DNA from: DATAQC01 sp046263055
Lineage (GTDB): Bacteria; Actinomycetota; Acidimicrobiia; Acidimicrobiales; AC-14
Length of the DNA stretch: 49,262 bases
Assembly: GCA_046263055.1 (NCBI GenBank)
Contig: JBHELO010000093.1
Location: 1 to 49,262 of the forward strand
Direction: 5' to 3'
Part shown: positions 29,012 to 36,066 of the stretch, piece by piece
Numbering within the stretch: the first letter of the stretch is position 1
How the letters are laid out: every line of letters starts with the position of its first letter
Program-made: the position numbers and the translations under genes
The notes under the pieces: generated by a model
The model's input: the letters and a program-made list of their open reading frames with translations, nothing else
Databases searched by the model: none
Told to the model about the DNA's origin: nothing

Positions 29012-29728
29012 GTGCTGATCCTCGGGATCGAGACGGCCACCGCCTCGGTGGGGTGTGCGCTGGGCGGCCACGAGGGGGTGCGGGCCGGCGTGTCGGTGGC
29101 CCACGGCCGCCGCCACGTGGAGACCCTCGTGCCGGCCGTCCGGTTCCTGTGCCGCCACGCCTCGGTGCAGCTCCAGGAGGTGGGGGCGGTGGCCGTCGAC
29201 GTCGGCCCCGGCCTGTTCAGCGGCCTGCGCGTGGGAGTGGCCGCGGCCAAGGCTCTGGCCCAGGCCCTTCGGGTGCCGGTGGTAGGCGTGGCCAGCCTGG
29301 ACCTGCTGGCCTTTCCCGTCCGTCACAGCACCCGACTCATCGTGGCCGCCATCGACGCCCGGCGGGGCGAGCTGTTCTACGCGTTCTACCGCCAGGTCCC
29401 GGGCGGGGCCCAGCGGCTCACGCCCTACCGCCTGGGGCCGCCCGCCGAGCTGGTCGCCGAGTTGGTGGCCACCGGGGAGGAGTGCCTGTTCGTGGGGGAT
29501 GGCGCCCTTCGCTACCCCGAGCTGCTGGCCGACGAGGCCCGGGCCGAGTCCGGGGGGCCGGCCACTGCCCACCCCTCGCCCGCCGCCCTCGTGGAGCTGG
29601 CCCACCCCCTGGCCATGCGTGAGGAGTTCGTCCAGCCGTGGGACCTGGAGCCCCTCTACCTCCGGCGTTCGGACGCCGAGATCAACTGGGAGCGGCGGAC
29701 GCCCCCGGACTGGGCGGTGGCCGGGTGA
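29012..29728 (+). CDS. tsaB: tRNA threonylcarbamoyladenosine biosynthesis protein TsaB
   Basis: TsaB is the ASKHA-fold partner and scaffold of TsaD. The 238-aa product begins VLILGIETATASVGCALGG and shows the AHGRRHVETLVPAV segment and AVDVGPGLFSGLRVGVAAAK, then DARRGELFYAFYRQ. Length is normal. GTG at 29012 gives the standard N-terminus; GTG at 28991 would add seven residues and overlap tsaE. The C-terminal PLYLRRSDAEINWERR is typical of actinobacterial TsaB. Confidence 0.92.
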   Translation: MLILGIETATASVGCALGGHEGVRAGVSVAHGRRHVETLVPAVRFLCRHASVQLQEVGAVAVDVGPGLFSGLRVGVAAAKALAQALRVPVVGVASLDLLAFPVRHSTRLIVAAIDARRGELFYAFYRQVPGGAQRLTPYRLGPPAELVAELVATGEECLFVGDGALRYPELLADEARAESGGPATAHPSPAALVELAHPLAMREEFVQPWDLEPLYLRRSDAEINWERRTPPDWAVAG

Positions 29729-29774
29729 GGGCGACGGTCCGGACCAGGGCGACGGCCCCGGCCGCGGTGCGCTG

Positions 29775-30371
29775 ATGGCCGTCCGCAAGGAGGAGCCGGG
29801 GCAGCGCCGGCCGGCAGGCCCCGCGCCCGACCTGGACGGCCTCGTCGTCCACCTGGTGCCCATGCGCCGACGCCACCTGCGCTCGGTGCTGCGCATCGAG
29901 GCCCAGGTGTACCCGCGGCCGTGGTCGATCAGCCTCTTCGTGAGTGAGCTGGCCCTGCGCAGCACCCGGGCCTACTGGGTGGCCCGGGTGGACGGCGCCG
30001 TCGTCGGGTACTGCGGCCTCATGATCACGGTGGACGACGGCCACGTCACCACCCTGGCGGTGGACCCGGCCTGGCACCGCCGCACCATCGGGAGCCGGCT
30101 GCTGCTCACGCTGGCCCGCGAGGCGGTGCGGCGGGGCGCCACCGCCCTCACCCTCGAGGTGCGCATGAGCAACGTCGCCGCCCAGGAGCTCTACCGCCGG
30201 TTTGGCTTCCGGCCCGCCGGCGTGCGCAAGAAGTACTACGTGGAGACCAACGAGGACGCCCTGGTGATGTGGGCCGACGACGTCGACACGCCCGCCTACC
30301 AGGCCCGCCTGGACGAGATCGAGCGGGGCCTGCCCGGCACCGCCGTCATGGACGACGTCCGGCCCCAATGA
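29775..30371 (+). CDS. rimI: Ribosomal-protein-alanine N-acetyltransferase-like (RimI, GNAT family)
   Basis: RimI acetylates N-terminal residues, classically of S18. The 198-aa product has a 30-residue variable start, then the GNAT fold: RRRHLRSVLRIEAQVYPRPW, GYCGLMITVDDGHVTTLAVD, the acetyl-CoA loop WHRRTIGSRLLLTLAREAVR (usually a Gly-rich R-x-x-G-x-G/A) and LEVRMSNVAAQELYRRFGFR with KKYYVETNEDALVM. The conserved ELYRRFGF and YY residues are those of RimI. The stop overlaps tsaD (ATGA). Its place between tsaB and tsaD is the classic actinobacterial order. Confidence 0.92.
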   Translation: MAVRKEEPGQRRPAGPAPDLDGLVVHLVPMRRRHLRSVLRIEAQVYPRPWSISLFVSELALRSTRAYWVARVDGAVVGYCGLMITVDDGHVTTLAVDPAWHRRTIGSRLLLTLAREAVRRGATALTLEVRMSNVAAQELYRRFGFRPAGVRKKYYVETNEDALVMWADDVDTPAYQARLDEIERGLPGTAVMDDVRPQ

Positions 30372-31396
30372 GCGGAGCGGGCCGAGTGCCAGTGAACGGG
30401 GCGCCGGCCTACCTGCTGGGCATCGAGACGTCGTGCGACGAGACGGCGGCGGCGGTGGTGGCCGACGGGCGGACGGTGGTGTCGTCGGTGGTCTCCAGCC
30501 AGGTGGACCTGCACGCCCGGTACGGCGGGGTGGTGCCGGAGATCGCCAGCCGGGCCCATGTCCGCCTGCTCACCCCGGCGGTGGCCCAGGCCCTGGTGGA
30601 GGCCGGCCTCGAGGGCCCGGAGCTGGCGGCGGTGGCCGCCACCGTCGGCCCTGGGCTGGCCACGTCGCTGCTGGTGGGAGTGAGTGTGGCCAAGAGCCTG
30701 GCCCTGGTGTGGGACCTGCCGTTCGTGGGCGTCAACCACATGGAGGGCCACCTCTATGCATGCGTCCTTCACCAGCCCGAGCTGGCGATGCCGGCCGTCG
30801 CTCTGCTGGTGTCGGGCGGCCACACCCTGCTGGTCCTGATGGAGGACCACGGCCTCTACCGGGTGCTCGGGTCCACCATCGACGACGCCGTAGGCGAGGC
30901 GTTCGACAAGGTGGCCCGCTTCCTGGGCCTGGGCTACCCCGGGGGCCCGGCCATCGACCGCATCTCCGAGGTCGGGGACCCCGGGGCGGTGGCGTTCCCC
31001 CGGGCGATGGAGCGGGAGGGCTACGACTTCTCCTTCAGTGGGCTGAAGACGGCGGTGACCCGCTACGCCAAGGCCCACCCCGAGGCCGAGGTGGCCGACC
31101 TGGCTGCCTCGTTCCAGCGGGCGGCGGTGGAGGTCCTCGTCACCAAGGCCCGCCGGGCGGTGGCCGACACCGGCGCCCGGTCCCTGTGCCTGGGCGGCGG
31201 CGTGGGCGCCAACCGGGAGCTGCGCCGGCGGGTGGCCGAGGCGTGCGACGAGGACGGGGTGGCGGCGGTCATCCCGAGCCGGGAGCTGTGCACCGACAAC
31301 GCGGCCATGATCGCCGCCGCCGGCTGGTGGCGCCTGCGCTCCGACGGCCCGACGCCCCTCGACGTGGGCGTGGACCCCGGCCTGGCCCTGGCCTAG
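30368..31396 (+). CDS. tsaD: tRNA N6-adenosine threonylcarbamoyltransferase TsaD
   Basis: TsaD transfers the threonylcarbamoyl group to A37 of tRNA. The 342-aa product has LLGIETSCDETAAAVV near the start, the metal-binding histidines H124 and H128 in VNHMEGHLYA, VSGGHTLLVLM, TIDDAVGEAFDKVARFLGLG, YPGGPAIDRI, FSFSGLKTAV and the third metal site LCTDNAAMIA. Length is normal. The ATG at 30368 overlaps the rimI stop; a GTG a few codons on is also possible. It ends the udg-tsaE-tsaB-rimI-tsaD operon. Confidence 0.96.
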   Translation: MSGAGRVPVNGAPAYLLGIETSCDETAAAVVADGRTVVSSVVSSQVDLHARYGGVVPEIASRAHVRLLTPAVAQALVEAGLEGPELAAVAATVGPGLATSLLVGVSVAKSLALVWDLPFVGVNHMEGHLYACVLHQPELAMPAVALLVSGGHTLLVLMEDHGLYRVLGSTIDDAVGEAFDKVARFLGLGYPGGPAIDRISEVGDPGAVAFPRAMEREGYDFSFSGLKTAVTRYAKAHPEAEVADLAASFQRAAVEVLVTKARRAVADTGARSLCLGGGVGANRELRRRVAEACDEDGVAAVIPSRELCTDNAAMIAAAGWWRLRSDGPTPLDVGVDPGLALA

Positions 31397-31416
31397 CGCC
31401 GGTGCCCGCCGGCCCG

Positions 31417-31445
31417 TTTCCTCGGCGGCGGGAGGCTGCTATCGT
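31417..31445 (+). promoter_or_regulatory. Predicted groES-groEL promoter
   Basis: TTTCCT (31417-31422) and TATCGT (31440-31445) are separated by 17 bp and lie directly before the CIRCE operator. The -35 match is weak, but the spacing and position relative to CIRCE are as expected. Confidence 0.45.
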
Positions 31446-31471
31446 TAGCACTCGTACATGGAGAGTGCTAA
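31445..31471. promoter_or_regulatory. CIRCE operator (HrcA binding site)
   Basis: TTAGCACTC-N9-GAGTGCTAA, a perfect match on both arms to the CIRCE consensus. It lies between the predicted -10 box and the GGAGG of groES, so HrcA bound here would block transcription of the chaperonin operon until heat shock. hrcA itself is not in the window. Confidence 0.95.
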
Positions 31472-31486
31472 CGGAGGTCCCGCGCA

Positions 31487-31783
31487 ATGAACCTCAGGCC
31501 CCTCGAAGACCGCATCGTCGTTCGTCCCAGCGAGGCCGAGCAGACCACGGTGAGTGGCATCGTCATCCCCGACACGGCCAAGGAGAAGCCCCAGCAGGGC
31601 GAGGTACTGGCCGTCGGTCCCGGTCGCCGGTCGGAGCAGTCCGGTGAGCTGATCCCCCTCGACGTCAAGGTCGGTGACACCGTCATCTACAGCAAGTACG
31701 GCGGCACCGAGTTCTCCGTCGACGGTGAGGACCTGCTCATCCTCAACGGACGCGACGTCCTCGCCATCACCGACAAGAAGTAG
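31487..31783 (+). CDS. groES: Co-chaperonin GroES
   Basis: GroES caps the GroEL cage. The 98-aa product begins MNLRPLEDRIVVRPSEAEQT and shows the mobile loop TTVSGIVIPDTAKEKPQQGE and KVGDTVIYSKYGGTEFSVDG, ending DVLAITDKK. Length is normal. GGAGG precedes the ATG by 9 nt, and the CIRCE element lies directly upstream. groEL starts 3 nt after the stop. Confidence 0.97.
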   Translation: MNLRPLEDRIVVRPSEAEQTTVSGIVIPDTAKEKPQQGEVLAVGPGRRSEQSGELIPLDVKVGDTVIYSKYGGTEFSVDGEDLLILNGRDVLAITDKK

Positions 31784-31786
31784 CCC

Positions 31787-33415
31787 ATGCCCAAGGAGCT
31801 CAAGTTCGACGATGCCGCCCGGGAGGCGCTCGAAGCGGGCATCAACAAGATGGCCAACGCCGTCAAGGTGACCCTCGGGCCCAAGGGCCGCAACGTGGTC
31901 ATCGAGAAGAAGTTCGGCGTCCCCACGATCACCAACGACGGCGTCACCATCGCCAAGGAGATCGAGCTGGAGGACCCGTTCGAGAACATGGGGGCCCAGG
32001 CCCTGAAGGAAGTGGCCACCAAGACCAACGACGTGGCCGGCGACGGCACCACCACCGCCACCGTGCTGGCCCAGATCCTGGTCCACGAGGGCATGCGCAA
32101 CGTGGCCGCGGGCGCCAACCCCATGGCCCTCAAACGGGGAATAGACGCCGCCGTGGCCGCCGCCGTGGAGTCCATCCGCAGCCAGGCCAAGGACGTGGAC
32201 GACCGCACCGAGATCGCCCACGTGGCCACCATCTCGGCTGCCGACCGGGTGATCGGGGAGATGATCGCCGACGCCATCGACAAGGTGGGCAAGGACGGCG
32301 TGGTCTCCGTCGAGGAGTCCAACACCTTCGGCATGGAGCTGGAGTTCGCCGAGGGCATGCAGTTCGACAAGGGCTACCTGTCGCCCCACCTGGTCACCGA
32401 CCCGGAGCGCCAGGAGGCCGTCCTCGACGACCCCTACATCCTCATGGCCAACAGCAAGATCAGCTCGGTGCACGACCTGCTCCCGGTGCTGGAGAAGGTC
32501 ATGCAGACCAACAAGCCGCTGCTGATCATCGCCGAGGACGTGGAGGGCGAGGCCCTGGCCACCCTGGTGGTCAACAAGCTACGGGGCACGTTCACGGCGG
32601 TGGCCGTGAAGGCCCCCGGCTTCGGCGAGCGGCGCCGCTCCACCCTGGACGACATCGCCACCCTCACCGGCGGCCAGCTCGTCTCCGAGGAGGTCGGGCT
32701 CAAGCTGGAGACCGTCGGCCTCGAGCACATGGGCCGGGCCCGGAGGGTCACCGTCACCAAGGACGACACCACCATCGTCGACGGCGCCGGAGACCCCAAG
32801 GCGGCGGCCGAGCGCATCGGCCAGCTGCGGCGCATGATCGAGGACGCCACCTCCGACTGGGACCGGGAGAAGCTGCAGGAGCGGCTGGCCAAGTTGGCCG
32901 GGGGCGTCGCCCTCATTCGGGTGGGCGCCGCCACCGAGGTGGAGCTCAAGGAGAAGAAGCACCGCATCGAGGACGCCGTGTCGGCCACCAAGGCGGCCAT
33001 CGACGAGGGCATCGTCGCTGGCGGGGGCACCGCCCTGCTGCGGGCCCGCGCCGCAGTGAACGCGGTCTCGAACGAGGGCGACGAGGCCACCGGCACCGCC
33101 ATCGTCAGCCGGGCCCTGGAGGAGCCGCTCCGCTGGATCGCCCAGAACGCCGGCCACGAGGGGTCGCTCGTCATCCGCCAGGTGGAGACCGACTCCACCG
33201 GCTCCATGGGGTTCAACGCCCTTACCGGTCAGGTCGAGGACCTGGTGAAGGCGGGCGTCATCGATCCCGCCAAGGTCACCCGCTCCGCGCTCCAACACGC
33301 GGCGTCGGTGGCGGGGATGCTGCTCACCACGAAGACGCTGGTGGCCGAGAAGTACGAGCCCATCCTCCCGGCGCCGGTCCCCACCCGCGCCGGGGCAGGC
33401 ATGACCTTCGCCTAG
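31787..33415 (+). CDS. groEL: Chaperonin GroEL
   Basis: GroEL assists protein folding in the cytosol. The 542-aa product has VTLGPKGRNVVIEKKFG, the ATP-binding loop NDVAGDGTTTATVLAQILV, the apical domain with KAPGFGERRRSTLDDIATLT, and EGIVAGGGTALLRA. The C-terminus is PAPVPTRAGAGMTFA, lacking both the GGM repeats of the main actinobacterial housekeeping GroEL and the His-rich tail typical of the groES-linked copy. A second groEL elsewhere in the genome is therefore possible but cannot be tested here. The operon is CIRCE-controlled. Confidence 0.97.
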   Translation: MPKELKFDDAAREALEAGINKMANAVKVTLGPKGRNVVIEKKFGVPTITNDGVTIAKEIELEDPFENMGAQALKEVATKTNDVAGDGTTTATVLAQILVHEGMRNVAAGANPMALKRGIDAAVAAAVESIRSQAKDVDDRTEIAHVATISAADRVIGEMIADAIDKVGKDGVVSVEESNTFGMELEFAEGMQFDKGYLSPHLVTDPERQEAVLDDPYILMANSKISSVHDLLPVLEKVMQTNKPLLIIAEDVEGEALATLVVNKLRGTFTAVAVKAPGFGERRRSTLDDIATLTGGQLVSEEVGLKLETVGLEHMGRARRVTVTKDDTTIVDGAGDPKAAAERIGQLRRMIEDATSDWDREKLQERLAKLAGGVALIRVGAATEVELKEKKHRIEDAVSATKAAIDEGIVAGGGTALLRARAAVNAVSNEGDEATGTAIVSRALEEPLRWIAQNAGHEGSLVIRQVETDSTGSMGFNALTGQVEDLVKAGVIDPAKVTRSALQHAASVAGMLLTTKTLVAEKYEPILPAPVPTRAGAGMTFA

Positions 33416-33445
33416 CGGCGCCGCTCCGCCGTTCGGTTCGTGTCG

Positions 33446-33495
33446 CCGCCCGGCCTCGTGCCGGGCGGTGCCGCGCCCGCCGGGCGGGCCGCGGC
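33446..33495. terminator. Two GC-rich hairpins between groEL and the ferredoxin gene
   Basis: The first stem is CCGCCCGG (33446-33453) / CCGGGCGG (33461-33468) with loop CCTCGTG. The second pairs 33470-33481 with 33482-33495, about 12 bp with a bulge and almost no loop. They lie between convergent genes and may end transcription from both sides. No T-run follows, as is common in actinobacteria. Confidence 0.55.
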
Positions 33496-33501
33496 CGAAG
33501 C

Positions 33502-33711
33502 TCACGCGAGCTTGGTGCCGTCCCGGTACACGGCGATGGCGCCCGTGGGGCAGGCCTCGGCGGCGCGAACCAGGTCGTCGGCGCCGTCGGGCGGCGGGTC
33601 GACGGCGGTGGCCACGGAGGTGGCGTCCAGGCTGAACGTGCGGGGCGCGGCGCTCATGCACGCCTTGGTGGCGATGCACCGGGCCCGCTGCACCCGCACC
33701 TCCAGGGCCAT
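33502..33711 (-). CDS. Small ferredoxin, probably [3Fe-4S]
   Basis: The 69-aa product has the pattern C12-x5-C18 (RCIATKACMSAAPRTFSLD) and C54-P55 (EACPTGAIAVY). The missing middle cysteine of the usual CxxCxxC motif (here Ala at that place) is typical of [3Fe-4S] ferredoxins that feed electrons to cytochromes P450 and some oxidoreductases. No P450 gene is in the window, so the partner is unknown. The ATG at 33711 gives the normal length; a TACGCT -10 box ends 8 nt before it. Starts farther upstream would overlap the divergent gene at 33758. Confidence 0.88.
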   Translation of the reverse strand: MALEVRVQRARCIATKACMSAAPRTFSLDATSVATAVDPPPDGADDLVRAAEACPTGAIAVYRDGTKLA

Positions 33712-33719
33712 GGCCGCCG

Positions 33720-33725
33720 AGCGTA
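33720..33725 (-). promoter_or_regulatory. Predicted leaderless promoter -10 box of the ferredoxin gene
   Basis: TACGCT on the minus strand ends 8 nt before the ATG. It lies within the 46-bp gap shared with the divergent gene at 33758, whose -10 box is only 20 bp away. Confidence 0.45.
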
Positions 33726-33744
33726 GCCCCGCCACCCTGTCATC

Positions 33745-33750
33745 TAGTCT
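33745..33750 (+). promoter_or_regulatory. Predicted leaderless promoter -10 box of the 95-aa protein gene
   Basis: TAGTCT ends 7 nt before the ATG at 33758. The wider string CATCTAGTCTC (33741-33751) is identical to the one ahead of icd (48584-48594). Confidence 0.55.
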
Positions 33751-33757
33751 CGCCCCC

Positions 33758-34045
33758 ATGGATCGCCCGCCGCCGGAGCCGGCCAAGCTCCTCGCCGCCT
33801 GGATGGAGTGGGAGAAGGGCGAGACGCCGCCGGGGCGGGTGATGAGCACCCTGAAGACCGGCGGCCTGCGGGAGGTGCTCGAGTCCCTGGTGGCTCAGGC
33901 CGAGGCCGCCGCCGCCTCCGCCGTCGTCGCCTCCGCCTCGGGCACCGCCTCTGCCGCCGGCACCGCCTCCGCCCCGGCCGACCCGGAGGTCCCCGTCGCC
34001 GGCGGGGGAGTGGAGGCCCCCGGCCCCGTCCCCTCCCCTTCCTGA
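33758..34045 (+). CDS. Small protein of unknown function
   Basis: I do not recognise a named family. The 95-aa product has a compact charged N-terminal 45 residues (PEPAKLLAAWMEWEKGETPP, GRVMSTLKTGGLREVLESLV) that look like two or three helices, followed by a low-complexity Ala/Ser/Thr/Pro tail that is probably disordered. I believe similar short proteins occur next to NUDIX genes in related actinobacteria, but this is from memory. No membrane segment or signal is present. The ATG is supported by a -10 box 7 nt upstream. The stop overlaps a possible CTG start of the NUDIX gene. Confidence 0.75.
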   Translation: MDRPPPEPAKLLAAWMEWEKGETPPGRVMSTLKTGGLREVLESLVAQAEAAAASAVVASASGTASAAGTASAPADPEVPVAGGGVEAPGPVPSPS

Positions 34046-34128
34046 GCGGCCGCCAGCGGATCCCCCGACCGCCGGGGGCGCGCCCGGGCGGGCCGCCTCC
34101 GTGGGCCGATCTGGCCCCGGCCGGCCGG

Positions 34129-34731
34129 GTGGTGGACCTGGCCCGGGTGCGGTCGGTGCTGGGCGCCGCTCCGGGGACCGGCCTCTCTGCCGCCGAGGTG
34201 CTGCCCCCGGTGCCGCCCGCCGGCGCCCGGGCCGCCGCCGTCCTGGTACCGCTGTTCGAGGAGGCGGGCGAGGCCCGGGTGGTGCTGACCCGGCGGTCCG
34301 CCACCCTGTCGTCGCACTCGGGCGAGGTGTCGTTCCCGGGAGGCACCGTGGGCCCCGGGGAGGACGACCTGGCTGCCGCCCTGCGGGAGGCCGAGGAGGA
34401 GGTGGGCCTGACCCCCGCCGCAGTGGAGGTGGTGGGCCGCCTCGACCGCCTGCGAACCCCCACCACCGGGTTCCTGCTCACGCCGTTCGTCGGGGTACTG
34501 GCCGGCCGCCCGGCGCTGCGGCCGGCGTCGGGCGAGGTGGAGGAGGCGTTCGACGTCGCCCTGTCCCGGCTCCTCGATCCCGCCCTGTTCCGGGAGGAGC
34601 GTTGGGACCGGCCTCCGCCCGAGCGCCCGGTGTGGTTCTTCGAGCTCGGGCACGACACGGTGTGGGGTGTGACGGCCCGCATCCTGCACCAGTTGCTGCG
34701 CCTCGTCACCGCCCCGCGGTCCCCCGGCTAG
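34129..34731 (+). CDS. NUDIX hydrolase, CoA-pyrophosphatase-like
   Basis: The product carries a complete NUDIX box (GGTVGPGEDDLAAALREAEE with EVGL following, G-x5-E-x7-REAEEEVGL). It also has the upstream signature VVLTRRSATLSSHSGEVSFP, characteristic of NudL/CoA-pyrophosphatase-type enzymes that cleave CoA to 4'-phosphopantetheine and 3',5'-ADP. The start is uncertain. The GTG at 34129 gives 200 aa. The frame, however, continues upstream with protein-like sequence (SGRQRIPRPPGARPGG, PPPWADLAPAGR) to a CTG at 34042 that overlaps the preceding stop as CTGA. The real protein may therefore be about 229 aa. Confidence 0.88.
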   Translation: MVDLARVRSVLGAAPGTGLSAAEVLPPVPPAGARAAAVLVPLFEEAGEARVVLTRRSATLSSHSGEVSFPGGTVGPGEDDLAAALREAEEEVGLTPAAVEVVGRLDRLRTPTTGFLLTPFVGVLAGRPALRPASGEVEEAFDVALSRLLDPALFREERWDRPPPERPVWFFELGHDTVWGVTARILHQLLRLVTAPRSPG

Positions 34732-34746
34732 CTGCCGGGTGGCAGG

Positions 34747-34752
34747 TATCGT
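34747..34752 (+). promoter_or_regulatory. Predicted promoter -10 box of guaB3
   Basis: TATCGT is the same hexamer as the predicted groES -10 box. It would give a leader of about 50 nt ahead of the TTG start. Confidence 0.35.
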
Positions 34753-34808
34753 GGGGAGCTTCCCCGCGGGCCCCCACCCACCATCCCCTGACCACGAGGT
34801 GCACGGAG

Positions 34809-35972
34809 TTGGCTGAGATCGAGATCGGCATCGGGAAGTCCGGACGCCAGGCCTTCGGCTTCGACGACATCGCTATCGTCCCCAGCCGCCGCACGCGGGA
34901 CCCGGAGGACGTCGACATCTCGTGGGAGATCGACGCCTTCACGTTCGGCCTGCCGCTCATGGCCGCGGCCATGGACGGCGTGGTCAGCCCGGCCACCGCC
35001 ATCGAGGTGGGCCGCCTGGGCGGGGTGGGCGTGCTCAACCTCGAAGGCCTGTGGACCCGCTACGAGGACCCCCAGCCGCTGTTCGAGGAGATCGCCTCGC
35101 TGGACACCGAGAAGGCCACCCTGCGCATGCAGGACATCTACTCGGAGCCGATCAAGCCCGAACTGATCGGGACCCGGATCCGCGAGATCAAGGACGCCGG
35201 CGTGGTGTCGTGCGCCTCGGTCACGCCCCAGCGCACGGCCGCCTTCTCCGACGCCATCCTCGCCGCCGAGCTCGACCTCCTCGTCATCCAGGGCACGGTC
35301 GTCTCGGCCGAGCACGTCTCCAAGACGGTGGAGCCCCTGAACCTCAAGCGCTTCATCCGCGAGCTGGAGATCCCCGTGATCGTGGGCGGGTGCGCGTCCT
35401 ACAACGCCGCCCTCCACCTAATGCGCACCGGGGCGGTGGGCGTGCTGGTGGGCGTCGGCCCCGGCCACGCCTGCACCACTCGTGGCGTGCTGGGGATCGG
35501 CGTCCCCCAGGCCACCGCCATCGCCGACGCCGCCGGGGCCCGCATGCGCCACCTGGACGAGACCGGCGTCTACGTGCACGTGATCGCCGACGGGGGGATG
35601 AGCACCGGGGGCGACATCGCCAAGGCCATCGCCTGCGGCGCCGACGCGGTGATGGTGGGGTCGCCCCTGGCTGCCGCGGTCGAGGCCCCCGGCCGAGGCC
35701 ACCACTGGGGCATGGCCACGTTCCACCCCACCCTGCCCCGGGGCGCCCGGGTGCGCACCACGGTGCGGGGCACGCTGGAGCAGATCCTCGTGGGGCCGGC
35801 CCACGAGAACGACGGCCGCCTCAACCTGTTCGGCGCCCTGCGCACGTCCATGGCCACCTGCGGCTACGAGACGGTCAAGGAGTTCCAGAAGGCCGAGGTC
35901 ATGGTGGCCCCCGCCCTGCAGACCGAGGGCAAGTCCCTCCAGCGGGCCCAGGCCATCGGCATGGGGGCCTGA
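34809..35972 (+). CDS. guaB3: GuaB3 family IMP dehydrogenase-related protein
   Basis: The 387-aa product belongs to the actinobacterial/cyanobacterial GuaB3 family. These are IMP-dehydrogenase-like TIM barrels without CBS domains, and GMP reductase activity has been reported for some members. Motifs are FGFDDIAIVPSRRTRDPEDV, LPLMAAAMDGVVSPATAIEV, VIVGGCASYNAALHLMRTGA, the catalytic-cysteine loop GVGPGHACTTRGVLGIGVPQ and the flap-side GRGHHWGMATFHPTLPRG. TTG at 34809 gives the family start (AEIEIGIGKSGRQAFGFDDI). It lies next to guaA, so it acts in guanine nucleotide metabolism. Confidence 0.93.
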   Translation: MAEIEIGIGKSGRQAFGFDDIAIVPSRRTRDPEDVDISWEIDAFTFGLPLMAAAMDGVVSPATAIEVGRLGGVGVLNLEGLWTRYEDPQPLFEEIASLDTEKATLRMQDIYSEPIKPELIGTRIREIKDAGVVSCASVTPQRTAAFSDAILAAELDLLVIQGTVVSAEHVSKTVEPLNLKRFIRELEIPVIVGGCASYNAALHLMRTGAVGVLVGVGPGHACTTRGVLGIGVPQATAIADAAGARMRHLDETGVYVHVIADGGMSTGGDIAKAIACGADAVMVGSPLAAAVEAPGRGHHWGMATFHPTLPRGARVRTTVRGTLEQILVGPAHENDGRLNLFGALRTSMATCGYETVKEFQKAEVMVAPALQTEGKSLQRAQAIGMGA

Positions 35973-35986
35973 GCCCCAGCCCCCGT

Positions 35987-36001
35987 CCGAACCGGGTTCG
36001 G
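35987..36001. promoter_or_regulatory. Palindrome 1 upstream of guaA
   Basis: CCGAACCGGGTTCGG is a perfect 15-bp dyad (CCGAAC-N3-GTTCGG). It is the distal of two matching sites in the guaB3-guaA gap, centred about 63 bp before the guaA -10 box. Confidence 0.7.
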
Positions 36002-36025
36002 TCGGGGGGCGCCCAGCACTGGTAA

Positions 36026-36040
36026 CCGAACCCAGTTCGG
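36026..36040. promoter_or_regulatory. Palindrome 2 upstream of guaA, over the -35 region
   Basis: CCGAACCCAGTTCGG has the same arms as palindrome 1. It covers the position where the -35 element should lie (36033-36038) relative to the -10 box at 36056, so a bound protein would block the promoter. The regulator is unknown. Confidence 0.7.
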
Positions 36041-36055
36041 GGCGGCGGCCGGCGG

Positions 36056-36061
36056 TAGCCT
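36056..36061 (+). promoter_or_regulatory. Predicted leaderless promoter -10 box of guaA
   Basis: TAGCCT ends 5 nt before the guaA ATG, with no Shine-Dalgarno sequence. Confidence 0.5.
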
Positions 36062-36066
36062 GGTCC

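Noticed and set aside
35987..36040. LexA (SOS) boxes upstream of guaA.
   Set aside because: Actinobacterial LexA sites are CGAAC-N4-GTTCG; both palindromes here have N3. guaA is also not a typical SOS gene. Kept as sites for an unknown regulator.
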